Position numbers and translations under genes: made by a program. The notes below the pieces were generated by a model. That model saw only the letters and a list, made by a program, of their open reading frames with translations. It was not told where the DNA came from and searched no databases. 64,000 nucleotides of DNA from Leptospira fluminis (GTDB lineage Bacteria; Spirochaetota; Leptospiria; Leptospirales; Leptospiraceae): positions 1 to 64,000 of the forward strand of contig NZ_RQEV01000008.1 in assembly GCF_004771275.1 (NCBI RefSeq). The letters are read 5' to 3'. This document shows, piece by piece, positions 9,117-19,081 of the stretch (positions are counted from its first letter, which is position 1; the number at the start of each line of letters is the position of its first letter).

Positions 9117-9752
9117 ATGTCATCGAGCCCTCTATCCGTACAAGAATTTCTTAATAAAGCTAAACTGGTCTTTTACGGCTTTTTCGCTTTACTTTTCTTA
9201 TTCCTGGCTCTCTTCTTTTCCGCTCCCCTTCTCCTCGTTTCGAAGGCGGATCCGAAAAAATCGAATGCGATTCTAGTCGAGGCGATCGAAACGGGAAGAA
9301 AAGATAAACTGAAACAAGCCGCCCAACTTTGGAAAAAAGGTTTGGCTCCGACGGTTATAGTTCTCTATTCCCCCGCAGGTTCCGATTCGGATGTAGGTGT
9401 CGCTACGGATCTCGTGTCCGGCATCCAATCCAATCTGATCGCTCAGGGAGTGGAGGAGAATAAAATTCTAATCTATACCGTCGCGGCCGGGCCTCAGGAA
9501 TTTCCGAAAACTCTCCTGAAAATCGCGTTAGACCGTCAATGGAAGACGTTCTTATTGGTAGGCCGCGAATACGATTCGGCTACTCTTTTGCGTCTTTATC
9601 GTTCCGTGCTGGAACCGGCCGGTATCTATTTCGCCGTTTCGAAAGTTCCGGAAGGGTTCTCCGCTACGGATTGGTTTTTGAAACCGAAGAACCTCGAATC
9701 CGTCATAGGCCGTTTCGCAAAGTATTTGTATCTTATATTATTAGGAAACTAA
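9117..9752 (+). CDS. YdcF/DUF218-like membrane-anchored protein
   Basis: 211 aa with one N-terminal transmembrane helix (about 18-42) followed by a soluble Rossmann-like domain. The pattern (SNAILVEAIETGRKDKLKQA, a Leu-rich helix, GLAPTVIVLYSPAG, then KTFLLVGREYDSATLLRLYR) resembles the DUF218/YdcF family of envelope proteins, in which an Ile/Val strand, an Arg and a hydrophobic strand follow in the same order. The function of the family is poorly defined; links to envelope polysaccharide have been suggested for some members. It lies 3 bp before lysS and is probably cotranscribed with it. Confidence 0.6.
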   Translation: MSSSPLSVQEFLNKAKLVFYGFFALLFLFLALFFSAPLLLVSKADPKKSNAILVEAIETGRKDKLKQAAQLWKKGLAPTVIVLYSPAGSDSDVGVATDLVSGIQSNLIAQGVEENKILIYTVAAGPQEFPKTLLKIALDRQWKTFLLVGREYDSATLLRLYRSVLEPAGIYFAVSKVPEGFSATDWFLKPKNLESVIGRFAKYLYLILLGN

Positions 9753-9755
9753 AGC

Positions 9756-11258
<1,503 letters not shown>

Positions 11259-11271
11259 AATCCGGGCCACT

Positions 11272-11841
11272 TCAGTAATTGGCGATGATCAGCTTGGCCT
11301 GCGCGTCGAGTCTGGTCTTAAGTTCCCTTAATTGCTGCTTCAGGTTTTCCGAATCTCCCGAACTCAGGGATTTCGTGACCGTATGCTCGCGCGAAGAGAA
11401 GCTGAATTCTATCTCCTTTGCGGCCATGATCTTATCCGCCACCTCGGGAGGAAGGATGGAAACAAGCCGAAGGGTCTCTCCGTAATCGGTCGTAACCTTC
11501 CGCAGATTGTGCCAAGTTTGGTCCAATTTTAAGGAAACCCCTATCGGAAAACTTTCGTCGAAAGAGCTCACGTAGTATTCCAAAAACAGCGGTTTTTCTC
11601 CCGTACGGTTATTCAAAACCCCTTTGAAATTCAAGGCTCCCGAGCGACCGGGAGAACAGAACCAGGAAAAAATGCACACCGGACCGGACCGAAGCGTCGT
11701 CTGCTCGATCACCGGTTCCGCGAAAGATTCCGGGCGAGCGGAACAGGAAAGGGAAAGCAGAAAAACCGCAAATAGGCTTGCGAATTGCAGAAGGATACTG
11801 GATTGAAATCTCCGCACTGTCATCTCCAAAATCAATTCCAT
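11272..11841 (-). CDS. Hypothetical lipoprotein
   Basis: 189-aa predicted lipoprotein. The signal peptide (MTVRRFQSSILLQFASLFAV after a short MELILE leader) ends in LLSLSC, a relaxed spirochaetal lipobox. The remainder has a beta-rich look (GALNFKGVLNNRTGEKPLFL, EYYVSSFDESFPIGVSLKLD) and a charged C-terminal helix (SENLKQQLRELKTRLDAQAK). No family is recognised. ATG 11841 was chosen because GGAGAG lies about 6 bases upstream; a TTG further out at 11871 is rejected. The gene converges on lysS with a 13-bp gap. Confidence 0.7.
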   Translation of the reverse strand: MELILEMTVRRFQSSILLQFASLFAVFLLSLSCSARPESFAEPVIEQTTLRSGPVCIFSWFCSPGRSGALNFKGVLNNRTGEKPLFLEYYVSSFDESFPIGVSLKLDQTWHNLRKVTTDYGETLRLVSILPPEVADKIMAAKEIEFSFSSREHTVTKSLSSGDSENLKQQLRELKTRLDAQAKLIIANY

Positions 11842-11920
11842 AGTATCTCTCCGCCGCAAAACGTGAAGCAAAAATCCGATTTCCAGGGAATGAAGGAAGT
11901 CCTTTTATGGTTTTAAACCT

Positions 11921-13144
11921 ATGATTTCCTACCCTAAAGAAAAGATCAACGTACTGCTACTCGAAAACATTCATAAAGACGCTTACGATCTCTTTCAGAG
12001 GGACGGTTTTAACGTCCGTCTCCTCCCCCAGGCTTTTAGCGAAGCGGAACTTTTAAAGGAAATCGAGAACGTTCACGTTTTGGGAATCCGCAGCAAAACC
12101 AACATAACCGCTCCCGTTTTAGCCAAGGCAAAGCGTTTGCTTACCATAGGTTGTTTTTGCATTGGCACCAACCAGGTAGATCTTACCGAGTCCGAGAGCA
12201 AGGGAATTCCAGTCTTCAATGCCCCTTATTCGAATACTAGATCCGTAGCGGAACTAGTCATAGCGGAGATCGTCCTCCTGGCTCGGCGAGTTCCCGACCA
12301 TATCCGAAATACCCATGCGGGGATTTGGAATAAGATCTCCAAGAATTGTTTCGAAGTACGGGGAAAAACCCTAGGAATCGTGGGATACGGTCATATCGGT
12401 AGTCAGGTCTCCGTTCTCGCCGAAGCAATGGGTCTCAAGGTAGTCTATTACGACGTTCAAACGGTACTTCCTTTAGGAAATGCGACTCCTGCCCACTCTT
12501 ACGAGGAGTTATTGGCGATTTCCGACTTTGTCACGTTTCATGTTCCTGAAACTATGGAAACCACGAATCTGTACGGCAAAAAGCAGATCGACCAAACGAA
12601 AAAGGGTGCGTACGTCATCAATTTGTCTCGAGGAAAAGTTCTAGACCTGGAAGCTCTGGCGGAAGCCATCAAAAGCGGGCATATCGCCGGCGCGGGTGTG
12701 GACGTATTTCCGCAGGAGCCGGAGTCCAACAACGATCCGTTCCTCACCCCGATGCAGAATCTGCAGAACGTGATACTTACGCCGCACATCGGAGGTTCCA
12801 CGGAGGAAGCCCAGAAGAACATAGGTTCCGAAGTGGCCAGTAAATTGCTGAAATTCGTCAATAATGGGTCGACTTCCTTTGCCGTAAACTTTCCGCAATT
12901 GGAGCTGAATCCGATTCCGACCGGAATGTACCGCATCCTGAACGTCCATAAGAACCAACCGGGATTCCTGAAGGATATCAACGCGATGGTCTCCGAGGTC
13001 GGAGCGAATATCAGTTCCCAACATCTGGGTACTAGCGCGGAAATCGGTTACCTATCGATGGTGATCAATATGTCCGTAGGAGACGAATTGAAGGAAAAAA
13101 TCGAGAGACATCCCGGTTCCATTAAGACCAGAATCCTGTATTAA
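11921..13144 (+). CDS. serA: D-3-phosphoglycerate dehydrogenase with C-terminal ACT domain
   Basis: First enzyme of serine synthesis, oxidising 3-phosphoglycerate with NAD. The 407 aa match the E. coli-type SerA. The substrate domain comes first. The NAD Rossmann motif is GIVGYGHIGSQ, and the catalytic region ends with the histidine of TPHIGGSTEEAQ. The C-terminal ACT domain (about 335-407, GMYRILNVHKNQPGFLKDIN) is where serine feedback inhibition acts in this subtype. It is monocistronic by context: divergent to the upstream lipoprotein and followed by a long gap. Confidence 0.95.
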   Translation: MISYPKEKINVLLLENIHKDAYDLFQRDGFNVRLLPQAFSEAELLKEIENVHVLGIRSKTNITAPVLAKAKRLLTIGCFCIGTNQVDLTESESKGIPVFNAPYSNTRSVAELVIAEIVLLARRVPDHIRNTHAGIWNKISKNCFEVRGKTLGIVGYGHIGSQVSVLAEAMGLKVVYYDVQTVLPLGNATPAHSYEELLAISDFVTFHVPETMETTNLYGKKQIDQTKKGAYVINLSRGKVLDLEALAEAIKSGHIAGAGVDVFPQEPESNNDPFLTPMQNLQNVILTPHIGGSTEEAQKNIGSEVASKLLKFVNNGSTSFAVNFPQLELNPIPTGMYRILNVHKNQPGFLKDINAMVSEVGANISSQHLGTSAEIGYLSMVINMSVGDELKEKIERHPGSIKTRILY

Positions 13145-13523
13145 ACTCTCTGCAATCCTTGTTCCGGATTCTTTTCATCTGGGACTTTGGATTCGTTTAA
13201 CAAATCGTAAAATCCGTTCTCTTTCGGTCAAATAGCTGCCAAATTGAACAACGGGCGTTCATCCCTTTGATCGTTTTCTACTGCCAAAAATCCTTCTGTG
13301 ATGCGCAGAAACGCGCAGGAGAAGCGATCCGGTCCTTTCTGCACAACCCCCTATAAATTTCTTCCGATATCCCTTTCTTAGGCACGCTAATTGCTGTTAG
13401 ATTATGGAGGAACGAAATTGGATAGGGACCTTTTACTGACAAAAATCGCGATTAAAATCGTAAAAATTCCTTAATCTGTATGTAAGTATCCTCGATTAGG
13501 GTAGTGCAAACGGGAGGACCGCC
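13145..13523 (+). other. Intergenic region between serA and the PilZ-like gene
   Basis: About 380 bp without a convincing gene. A small stem-loop TGCGC/GCGCA surrounds AGAAAC near 13301-13317, and the stretch 13440-13500 is AT-rich, consistent with a promoter for the next gene. An ATG at about 13404 opens a frame of only some 11 codons. Confidence 0.4.
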
Positions 13524-13829
13524 ATGAAATACAATAGAATCCCTTCCACTTTAAACGTTCGTTTTGAGACTATCGACGACACTAAGCTTAGGTTCGCAGA
13601 GAACGTTCTTGTCGGACTCGTAATGAGAAGCGACTCGGCCGTAGATCCCGGAACCAACCTTTCTATACAGATAGGAGTGCTCAGTCTTTCCGGCTCGATC
13701 GAACTACTGATGAAAGTGATCAAATGCGAAAGGATTTCGAACTTCGAATACGACGTTTATCTAAATTACACCGAAAAGGATTTCGGTAAGATAGAGGCGA
13801 TCGAGGATCTGATCAGAGACCTCGCGTAA
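13524..13829 (+). CDS. Small PilZ-like domain protein, atypical
   Basis: 101 aa, preceded by a strong GGGAGG Shine-Dalgarno. The alternation of strands, with DPGTNLSIQIGVLSLSG, a hydrophobic strand LLMKVIKCERIS, a strand YDVYLNY and a final helix IEAIEDLIRDLA, resembles the second half of a PilZ beta-barrel with its C-terminal helix. The c-di-GMP-binding RxxxR and D/NxSxxG motifs are absent, so if it is a PilZ fold it is of the non-binding kind. The assignment rests on pattern only. It stands alone between long spacers. Confidence 0.45.
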   Translation: MKYNRIPSTLNVRFETIDDTKLRFAENVLVGLVMRSDSAVDPGTNLSIQIGVLSLSGSIELLMKVIKCERISNFEYDVYLNYTEKDFGKIEAIEDLIRDLA

Positions 13830-13899
13830 AACGCGGGAAAGCAGTTCTGACTCGGTCGTTTCCATTCGAAAGGACGAAAACGGCCGAGAAGACTCCGGC

Positions 13900-14112
13900 T
13901 TAAGCTACGAATAGATCGGCTTTGCTGATCATCGTCAGTGGAACTTTGCTTACGTTCATTTTATCCGGGAAATAAACGATCTCTTCACCGACCAATCTCC
14001 TATTTTTGTCCAATTCCACTACGGACCCGTCTTTTAGATGAAGTACGATGTCGATTCCGCGGTAGTTGACATATCTTTCGAGTTGGTCTCTGAATTTATT
14101 TCCCTGTTCCAT
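13900..14112 (-). CDS. Conserved-looking small protein of unknown function
   Basis: 70 aa, with GAGGAG well placed before ATG 14112 and a promoter candidate at 14143-14170. A charged N-terminal helix (MEQGNKFRDQLERYV) precedes short strands (GIDIVLHLKDGSVVELD, EEIVYFPDKM, KVPLTMISKADLF). This resembles a small open barrel such as an Sm-like fold, but no family motif is definite. It converges on the PilZ-like gene with a 70-bp gap. No function is assigned. Confidence 0.6.
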   Translation of the reverse strand: MEQGNKFRDQLERYVNYRGIDIVLHLKDGSVVELDKNRRLVGEEIVYFPDKMNVSKVPLTMISKADLFVA

Positions 14113-14142
14113 GGTTGCTCCTCGGCAAAAACGTTGAACGGT

Positions 14143-14170
14143 AGCCTAAAGAACCTAGGTAAAAGTACAA
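14143..14170 (-). promoter_or_regulatory. Candidate sigma-70 promoter of the small gene 13900-14112
   Basis: On the minus strand TTGTAC (14170-14165) and TAGGCT (14148-14143) are separated by 16 bases, predicting a leader of about 24 bases that holds the GAGGAG ribosome-binding site. Confidence 0.4.
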
Positions 14171-14300
14171 GTTTTTTTTATTTCTTCCTTCGAAAAATAT
14201 TTATGTCCGCTAATTTAGAAGTACTGAATGGATGTGAAGGTCTTTCCAATGTTGGATAGTTGCTAGGACTTGGGCGGAACAGATCCGAATCCGGGAAGTG

Positions 14301-15611
14301 TCAGTTCGGAAACGGAACCTGATTCGGTCCCGTCCAACTCGCTCCGTTGTTCGTAGTGGTGTACCAGTACAATCCGGTTCCCGTCGCGCTCGGAACGCTT
14401 ATGAAAACGGTAATCGCGTTCGTGGAATCGATGGTGGAAGTGTACGCATTCGCGTAAAAAGAGGACCCTGCCGCTCCCAAAGGCAAAGCACTCGTGTCAA
14501 CGAGAGTCCAAGTTGCCCCCGCATCCAAACTTACGTAAAGCGGAGAATAACCGTTCTGAGCGGAAATTTCGGGGTACATGGTGGAGACCAAGACTCCGGA
14601 TCCGGAAGCCCCCATCCGCGCCACTGTCTGGTTGATCGAACTCGTTGTCGTCAAATACAAAGGAGGGGTCACGTTCACAGTGGTAAAAGTGGCGCTCGAA
14701 CTCACGGTAAAGTTCGTAACCGGCGTAGTATTGATACGCAGGGAAGTCGTCGCGGAACCCACATCCAGAAAGAAGGCTTGGCTGTAACCGTCCGCAAACG
14801 CCCAGGATGCATTACTCCCGTTGAGTGTAAAAGGGGTATATCCGTATGACGAGATGAGAGAAGTAGTGACGTTAGAAGAAACTCCGGCGCTGGAGATGGA
14901 CTGTCCACTCATAGAATACGCACCGGAAGAACCTGAAATTCCGAAACCGCAAAACTCATATCCGGTGCCCGAACTTTTCGGACCGACACAGGTCGTAAGA
15001 TTCGTAATCGACGTTCCGGAACTCGGAAAGCTGATTGCCCGGTAGCAATTGTATGCTGCACCGCTTTCACACCAATAATAATAGCCCGAATTGTAATAGA
15101 TCGAAGTAAATCCGGTTCCTCCCATTGGCGGGGTCACTTGGGTAAAATTCAGATTTGCTCCTTGCGTAAGAGGCAAAACTCCCTGAGCAAAATAATAGGT
15201 ATTCGAACCGGTCGCTTCGAACATCACATAGAAGCCGTTCGCGGACCCGTTCGCACCGGCATTCAATGCGATAGTAGAACTCAAAAGACTGTTCCCGGGA
15301 ACGTTCGTAGAAACCGTATAAGTACCCGTACTTCCGCCGGTAAAAAGCAGGTCCAGAGCGCTAGGCTGCAATCCTTTCTGACGCGTGATGTACGAAAATT
15401 GTACTCCCGTTCCTACGGTTCGAAATTGTTGGTATTGATCCGGAAAACTGTTGTAACCGACGGAATCTCCGAATCCGAGAAGTGTGGTCAACAAAGAGAA
15501 ATTGGATTGTGGGTCCAAGGATGCTTCCTGGAATTTCATACATCCCGTACAGACGAACAAAAGAAAAAATCCCGCCGCGGATCTAGACAATCTACACTGC
15601 ATCGATTTCAT
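14301..15611 (-). CDS. Asp-box (BNR-like) lipoprotein
   Basis: 436-aa predicted surface or periplasmic lipoprotein. The signal peptide ends LLFVCTGC. The mature part is rich in Ser, Thr, Gly and Asn with many short beta strands. It contains two Asp-box motifs, SLDAGATW and TTNNGASW, of the kind found at blade turns of sialidase-like beta-propellers. Paired aromatics (TYYFAQ, YYNSGYYYWCE) are frequent. No sialidase catalytic residues could be assigned, so an adhesive or binding role is as likely as an enzymatic one. The start is ATG 15611, with GGAGGAG about 8 bases upstream. It follows the 15645-16553 gene by 33 bp and probably shares its transcript. Confidence 0.7.
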   Translation of the reverse strand: MKSMQCRLSRSAAGFFLLFVCTGCMKFQEASLDPQSNFSLLTTLLGFGDSVGYNSFPDQYQQFRTVGTGVQFSYITRQKGLQPSALDLLFTGGSTGTYTVSTNVPGNSLLSSTIALNAGANGSANGFYVMFEATGSNTYYFAQGVLPLTQGANLNFTQVTPPMGGTGFTSIYYNSGYYYWCESGAAYNCYRAISFPSSGTSITNLTTCVGPKSSGTGYEFCGFGISGSSGAYSMSGQSISSAGVSSNVTTSLISSYGYTPFTLNGSNASWAFADGYSQAFFLDVGSATTSLRINTTPVTNFTVSSSATFTTVNVTPPLYLTTTSSINQTVARMGASGSGVLVSTMYPEISAQNGYSPLYVSLDAGATWTLVDTSALPLGAAGSSFYANAYTSTIDSTNAITVFISVPSATGTGLYWYTTTNNGASWTGPNQVPFPN

Positions 15612-15644
15612 ACACTCTCCTCCCCAAAACCACCAATATACATT

Positions 15645-16553
15645 CTAAAAGAGGGTGGAATAACGGATTTCTCCGTACAACGCCTTTCCGTACCATCCGT
15701 TTGCGGAACTTGCACTCGCGAATACGGCAGTCGGAACCCTGTCATAGCCCGCATTCCATTGGAATCCGTTGCGGACCGGCGTACCATCCGCGGAAACCAC
15801 CGTCTCTTCTGCGGCCCAGGTCCCTCCGGTAAAATAACTATGGACCAATTGTACCAAATAGACGGTTCCTAAAATCGCAAGAGATTGGTTGTACTGTTTC
15901 ACGTCTTTTTGGTATTCGCTCCGCTGGCCTTCCAAATTAAATCTTCCCAGTCCGATCGGAGAATTTCCGAAAATCAAGGCGGAAGTAAACGTAGCCTGGT
16001 CATAACTGGACTTTGCGGATTTTGCATGTTCCGCCGACAGGATCGTATATCCTAACGCAACAGCGAACGTGCCTCCGTAGATCCATCCCGTTTTTTTACG
16101 ACCTGCATAGATATGCCCCCAACCGGGCAATACTGCGGATCTCCAGACAGGGCTCCAGCGACTTCTCGTCGGCTTAACAGAAGATGGAGGCGGGATAACG
16201 ACGGGTTCTTGCGGAACTTCGGGAATGACAGGAACCACAGGGACCGCTTCCTTCGTGGATTGCGGTTGCTGGGCGTCCTGGATTTTTTTCTCCTCTTCCT
16301 GCCGGATTTTCTTTTCTTCTTCCTTCGTAACTTCCTTGTAAATGACCTTTAAGATCGACTTTTTGGGGATGGTGACGAGCCTACCGTCTTCCCCCTTTAC
16401 CTGTATATTTTTTTCGTTTTGAGTGATCACCGTTCCTTTTACGGTACTTCCGTTTCGAAGTAGAATGGATTGCACTGCGATCAACTGGGTGGAGATTAGA
16501 AGGAGTAATAGCGGAGTTCCGTATCTGGCGGCACTGAGAATTCGTAGAAACAT
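15645..16553 (-). CDS. Exported protein with DUF5683-like C-terminal region
   Basis: 302 aa. A signal peptide (LLLLISTQLIAVQS) is followed by a small beta segment (LLRNGSTVKGTVITQNEKNI), a Lys/Glu coiled coil (KEEEKKIRQEEEKKIQ) and a Pro/Val-rich linker. The C-terminal membrane-associated part contains AVLPGWGHIYAGRKKTGWIY, the PGWGQ-type signature of DUF5683-like proteins. The linker suggests it spans the periplasm. It is first of two minus-strand genes, with the Asp-box lipoprotein downstream. The function is unknown. Confidence 0.65.
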   Translation of the reverse strand: MFLRILSAARYGTPLLLLLISTQLIAVQSILLRNGSTVKGTVITQNEKNIQVKGEDGRLVTIPKKSILKVIYKEVTKEEEKKIRQEEEKKIQDAQQPQSTKEAVPVVPVIPEVPQEPVVIPPPSSVKPTRSRWSPVWRSAVLPGWGHIYAGRKKTGWIYGGTFAVALGYTILSAEHAKSAKSSYDQATFTSALIFGNSPIGLGRFNLEGQRSEYQKDVKQYNQSLAILGTVYLVQLVHSYFTGGTWAAEETVVSADGTPVRNGFQWNAGYDRVPTAVFASASSANGWYGKALYGEIRYSTLF

Positions 16554-16582
16554 TTTTATCGATGCAACTTTTTGACAAAAAT

Positions 16583-16613
16583 AAACTCCTCTCCTTCCGT
16601 CGCATAGGAGTTT
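16583..16613 (-). terminator. Possible terminator after the DUF309-hydrolase gene
   Basis: AAACTCCT (16583-16590) and AGGAGTTT (16606-16613) pair around a 15-base loop. On the minus strand the stem is followed by ATTTTTG. It lies between the 16711-18099 gene and the next minus-strand gene. Confidence 0.4.
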
Positions 16614-16710
16614 TTCGGGGGATAAAGTTGGTTCTACGGAATTTTAGTTCTAAGGAAACGAACGGAGTTCTTTACGATTCTAAAGTTTCATCTCTTGCCG
16701 ATCCGGAGTT

Positions 16711-18099
16711 TCAGACTAGGGAATTCTTAAAATAAAACTCTCCCATCACTTTTGCGAGAAGATCCGGACGATCATGGTGCATATTGTGCCCCGCGTCTTC
16801 CAACTCGATGTATGTAAGATTCCTAAGATGGGAAAACACTTCTTTCGGATCGTCCAATGGAAGATTGGTTTCCTTACCGTAGATTACTAGCACGGGACAG
16901 GATACGTTTTCCCAAAGATGCCTCGTGAATTGAGGGCTAATGAATACCGGCGGACCGCTTTTGTAGATCGGGTCGCTTTTCCATACGAATCCGTCTTCCA
17001 CCGGTTTGGTCAAATACGTCGCAATCACGAGCAACCTTTCCTTGGGAAGTCTAGGATACACCGGCGAAAGTCTCGAAGCCGCCTCCTCCACATTTCGAAA
17101 ACTCTTTTGTCTTTTTCTTTCCCTGCCCGCTAAACTATTTTCCCAAGTTTCCAACCAGGAACGGAATCGTTTCCGTTCTTTTTCCGGATTCGGCAGAGAA
17201 CTGAATCCTTCCAGACAAACCAAGGATTCGACTCTCTCCGGTACCAACCCGGCGATCCTAGATCCAAGACCTCCCCCCATAGAGTGGCCCAGTATATGAA
17301 ATTTTTCCGGCAGAAATTTGGAGATAAAACTTTGGGTATCGACTAACGGAAGCATGAAATGATAGAAACCTTCCCGCAACCATTCGGAATCTCCGTGACC
17401 TCTATAATCGAATCTGTACAGATCGAAAAATTCGGAAAGAAATTCCTCCTGAAAGACGAAGGTATCGGAGGAGTCCATAAATCCGTGCAGTAGAAGCAGC
17501 GCCCTTCCCTTACCGTTATTCCTGATGGAATACGAGAGTTTGTATCCTCCCGATTCGAAAGTTCCTTTTACGGTTTTGCCGATCTGAATCTCTGTAGAAT
17601 CCATATTCGGATCCAGAATGGAATCCGATTCGGAGGAAGAAAGCAATTCCTCTCCCGTTTTCGTCAAAATAGGTAGGGGAAGTTCTTGGATTCGTTCGAG
17701 ATCCCAACGATTTTCACCGGAAAATTCGGACAAAAGGGAATCCAAAAACCCGATCCATTCCGGAACGATTCTTTTTCCGATTTCGGAAAGTTCTCCGGAA
17801 AGAAGCAACGCCTCGAATTTTTGCTTGGATTTTTCCGCCTGCATCCTCGCGCCGCGAACGTTCGGTTTTACGAAAATCTTATTTAAGGAAATCGCCAACT
17901 GGATCCAGCCGTGTAATAAGAGCTTGCGCCCTTTGGTTTCCTTCTTCCATTGGAATTCGAATACTTCGTGCAGCTCGAAGTATCTTCCTTTTGCATACAG
18001 TTCCCTTCCCTTTTCCCAGGCAAACGGGAAACTTTCCCTCGCTTCGGAAGTATTCGAGATTTTCGCAAGGATGCTCAGAATTTCAGGGTCGAATTCCAT
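16711..18099 (-). CDS. Fusion of a DUF309 domain with an alpha/beta hydrolase
   Basis: 462 aa with two recognisable parts. Residues about 28-100 carry the DUF309 signature ([12 protein letters not shown] at 40-51, then [11 protein letters not shown] and the Arg/Lys helix). After a linker of roughly 90 residues, 180-462 form an alpha/beta hydrolase: [14 protein letters not shown], the nucleophile elbow GHSMGGG with S273, and [11 protein letters not shown]. The acid following the late strand is in [11 protein letters not shown], where Glu replaces the usual Asp or a later Asp serves. The start is ATG 18099 behind AAGGGGA. DUF309 usually occurs as a small free-standing protein, so the fusion is unusual. 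The substrate is unknown. Confidence 0.75.
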   Translation of the reverse strand: MEFDPEILSILAKISNTSEARESFPFAWEKGRELYAKGRYFELHEVFEFQWKKETKGRKLLLHGWIQLAISLNKIFVKPNVRGARMQAEKSKQKFEALLLSGELSEIGKRIVPEWIGFLDSLLSEFSGENRWDLERIQELPLPILTKTGEELLSSSESDSILDPNMDSTEIQIGKTVKGTFESGGYKLSYSIRNNGKGRALLLLHGFMDSSDTFVFQEEFLSEFFDLYRFDYRGHGDSEWLREGFYHFMLPLVDTQSFISKFLPEKFHILGHSMGGGLGSRIAGLVPERVESLVCLEGFSSLPNPEKERKRFRSWLETWENSLAGRERKRQKSFRNVEEAASRLSPVYPRLPKERLLVIATYLTKPVEDGFVWKSDPIYKSGPPVFISPQFTRHLWENVSCPVLVIYGKETNLPLDDPKEVFSHLRNLTYIELEDAGHNMHHDRPDLLAKVMGEFYFKNSLV

Positions 18100-18235
18100 G
18101 ATTTCCCCTTTCTTTCCCCGCCGTGTTCCCCAACCGAAACCGCGAATTCGCCCCTCGCGATTTGAAGGAAATTTTCGCGTTGCACAATGGAAAACGCCGA
18201 TCGGGTTCGCTCCTTTTCTTACAAATATCCATTTT

Positions 18236-18333
18236 TTGTCCCTTAGTTTAAAAGTTACTTTCCGTCCAAAGCAGTTTTTTTACCCTAAAACTTGGGACAA
18301 ATCGGAGAACGCTTCTTCCTTTAAGGATTCTCC
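18236..18333 (+). promoter_or_regulatory. Inverted repeat and leader hairpin upstream of sdhC
   Basis: TTGTCCC (18236-18242) and GGGACAA (18294-18300) form a spaced inverted repeat whose arms extend imperfectly through AGTTT-like bases. Just downstream GGAGAA/TTCTCC (18304-18309 and 18328-18333) enclose a second small palindrome, TCCTTTAAGGA. These could be an operator and a leader hairpin for the sdh operon; no promoter hexamers are clear. Confidence 0.35.
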
Positions 18334-18387
18334 CTCCCGCAAAATAAATCGATGACTTCTTCCCATGACTCTCACAGGAGATTTTGA

Positions 18388-19080
18388 ATGGACTTTCAGG
18401 CTGGATACCTTAGGTCTTCCATCGGTAGGAAAACTATCGTAGGGATTACCGGACTCGTTTTCTTCGGCTTTGTGTTTTTTCACATGCTGGGGAACCTCCA
18501 GATCTTCCAGGAACCGGATAAGATCAACAGCTATGCCGCGTTTCTGCAAAGCCTCGGCGGACTTCTTTGGATCGCTCGCGGTACGTTATTAGTGGCCTTC
18601 GTATTGCACGTCTATTATGCGATTCGACTTTCGGTGGAAAACCGCCAGGCAAGACCGGTCGGATACGTGAAAAATAGCACGATCCAAGCCACTCTTTCCT
18701 CGAGAATGATGGCTCTGACCGGCCTGGTTATTTTCGGAGCGGTTCTTTACCACCTAGCTCATTTTACTCTGGGCATTACCGATCCCAAGGACTTCGCATT
18801 AAAAGACGCGCAAGGTCGTCACGACGTGTATTCCATGGTCGTTCTGGGATTTCAAAATCCGATCGTTTCCGGCGCGTACGTGCTTTGGATGTTTTTGCTG
18901 GCCTCTCACCTCAGGCACGGAGTCTCCAGCGTTTTCCAAACCTTCGGTCTCAACACATCCTTTTGGGCGCCTAAAACCAACGCCTTCGCGATCGCTTTTG
19001 CGATCCTGATTTTCATAGGAAACTCTTCCATTCCCCTTTCTATCCTACTGGGATATGTAAAGTTGCCAGGAGCACAATAG
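18388..19080 (+). CDS. sdhC: Succinate dehydrogenase cytochrome b subunit
   Basis: Single membrane anchor of complex II, of the type with one polytopic cytochrome b subunit (230 aa) instead of separate SdhC and SdhD. Five hydrophobic helices carry candidate haem histidines in [28 protein letters not shown] and SHLRHGVSS. The anchor passes electrons between the SdhB iron-sulfur clusters and quinone. The start is ATG 18388, with AGGAG about 8 bases upstream. It is the first gene of sdhCAB, 1 bp before sdhA. Confidence 0.92.
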   Translation: MDFQAGYLRSSIGRKTIVGITGLVFFGFVFFHMLGNLQIFQEPDKINSYAAFLQSLGGLLWIARGTLLVAFVLHVYYAIRLSVENRQARPVGYVKNSTIQATLSSRMMALTGLVIFGAVLYHLAHFTLGITDPKDFALKDAQGRHDVYSMVVLGFQNPIVSGAYVLWMFLLASHLRHGVSSVFQTFGLNTSFWAPKTNAFAIAFAILIFIGNSSIPLSILLGYVKLPGAQ

Positions 19081-19081
19081 A

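Noticed and set aside
13404..13439. Mini open frame starting ATGGAGGAACG in the serA/PilZ-like spacer
   Set aside because: Only about 11 codons, no Shine-Dalgarno of its own and no sign of conservation that can be judged here.
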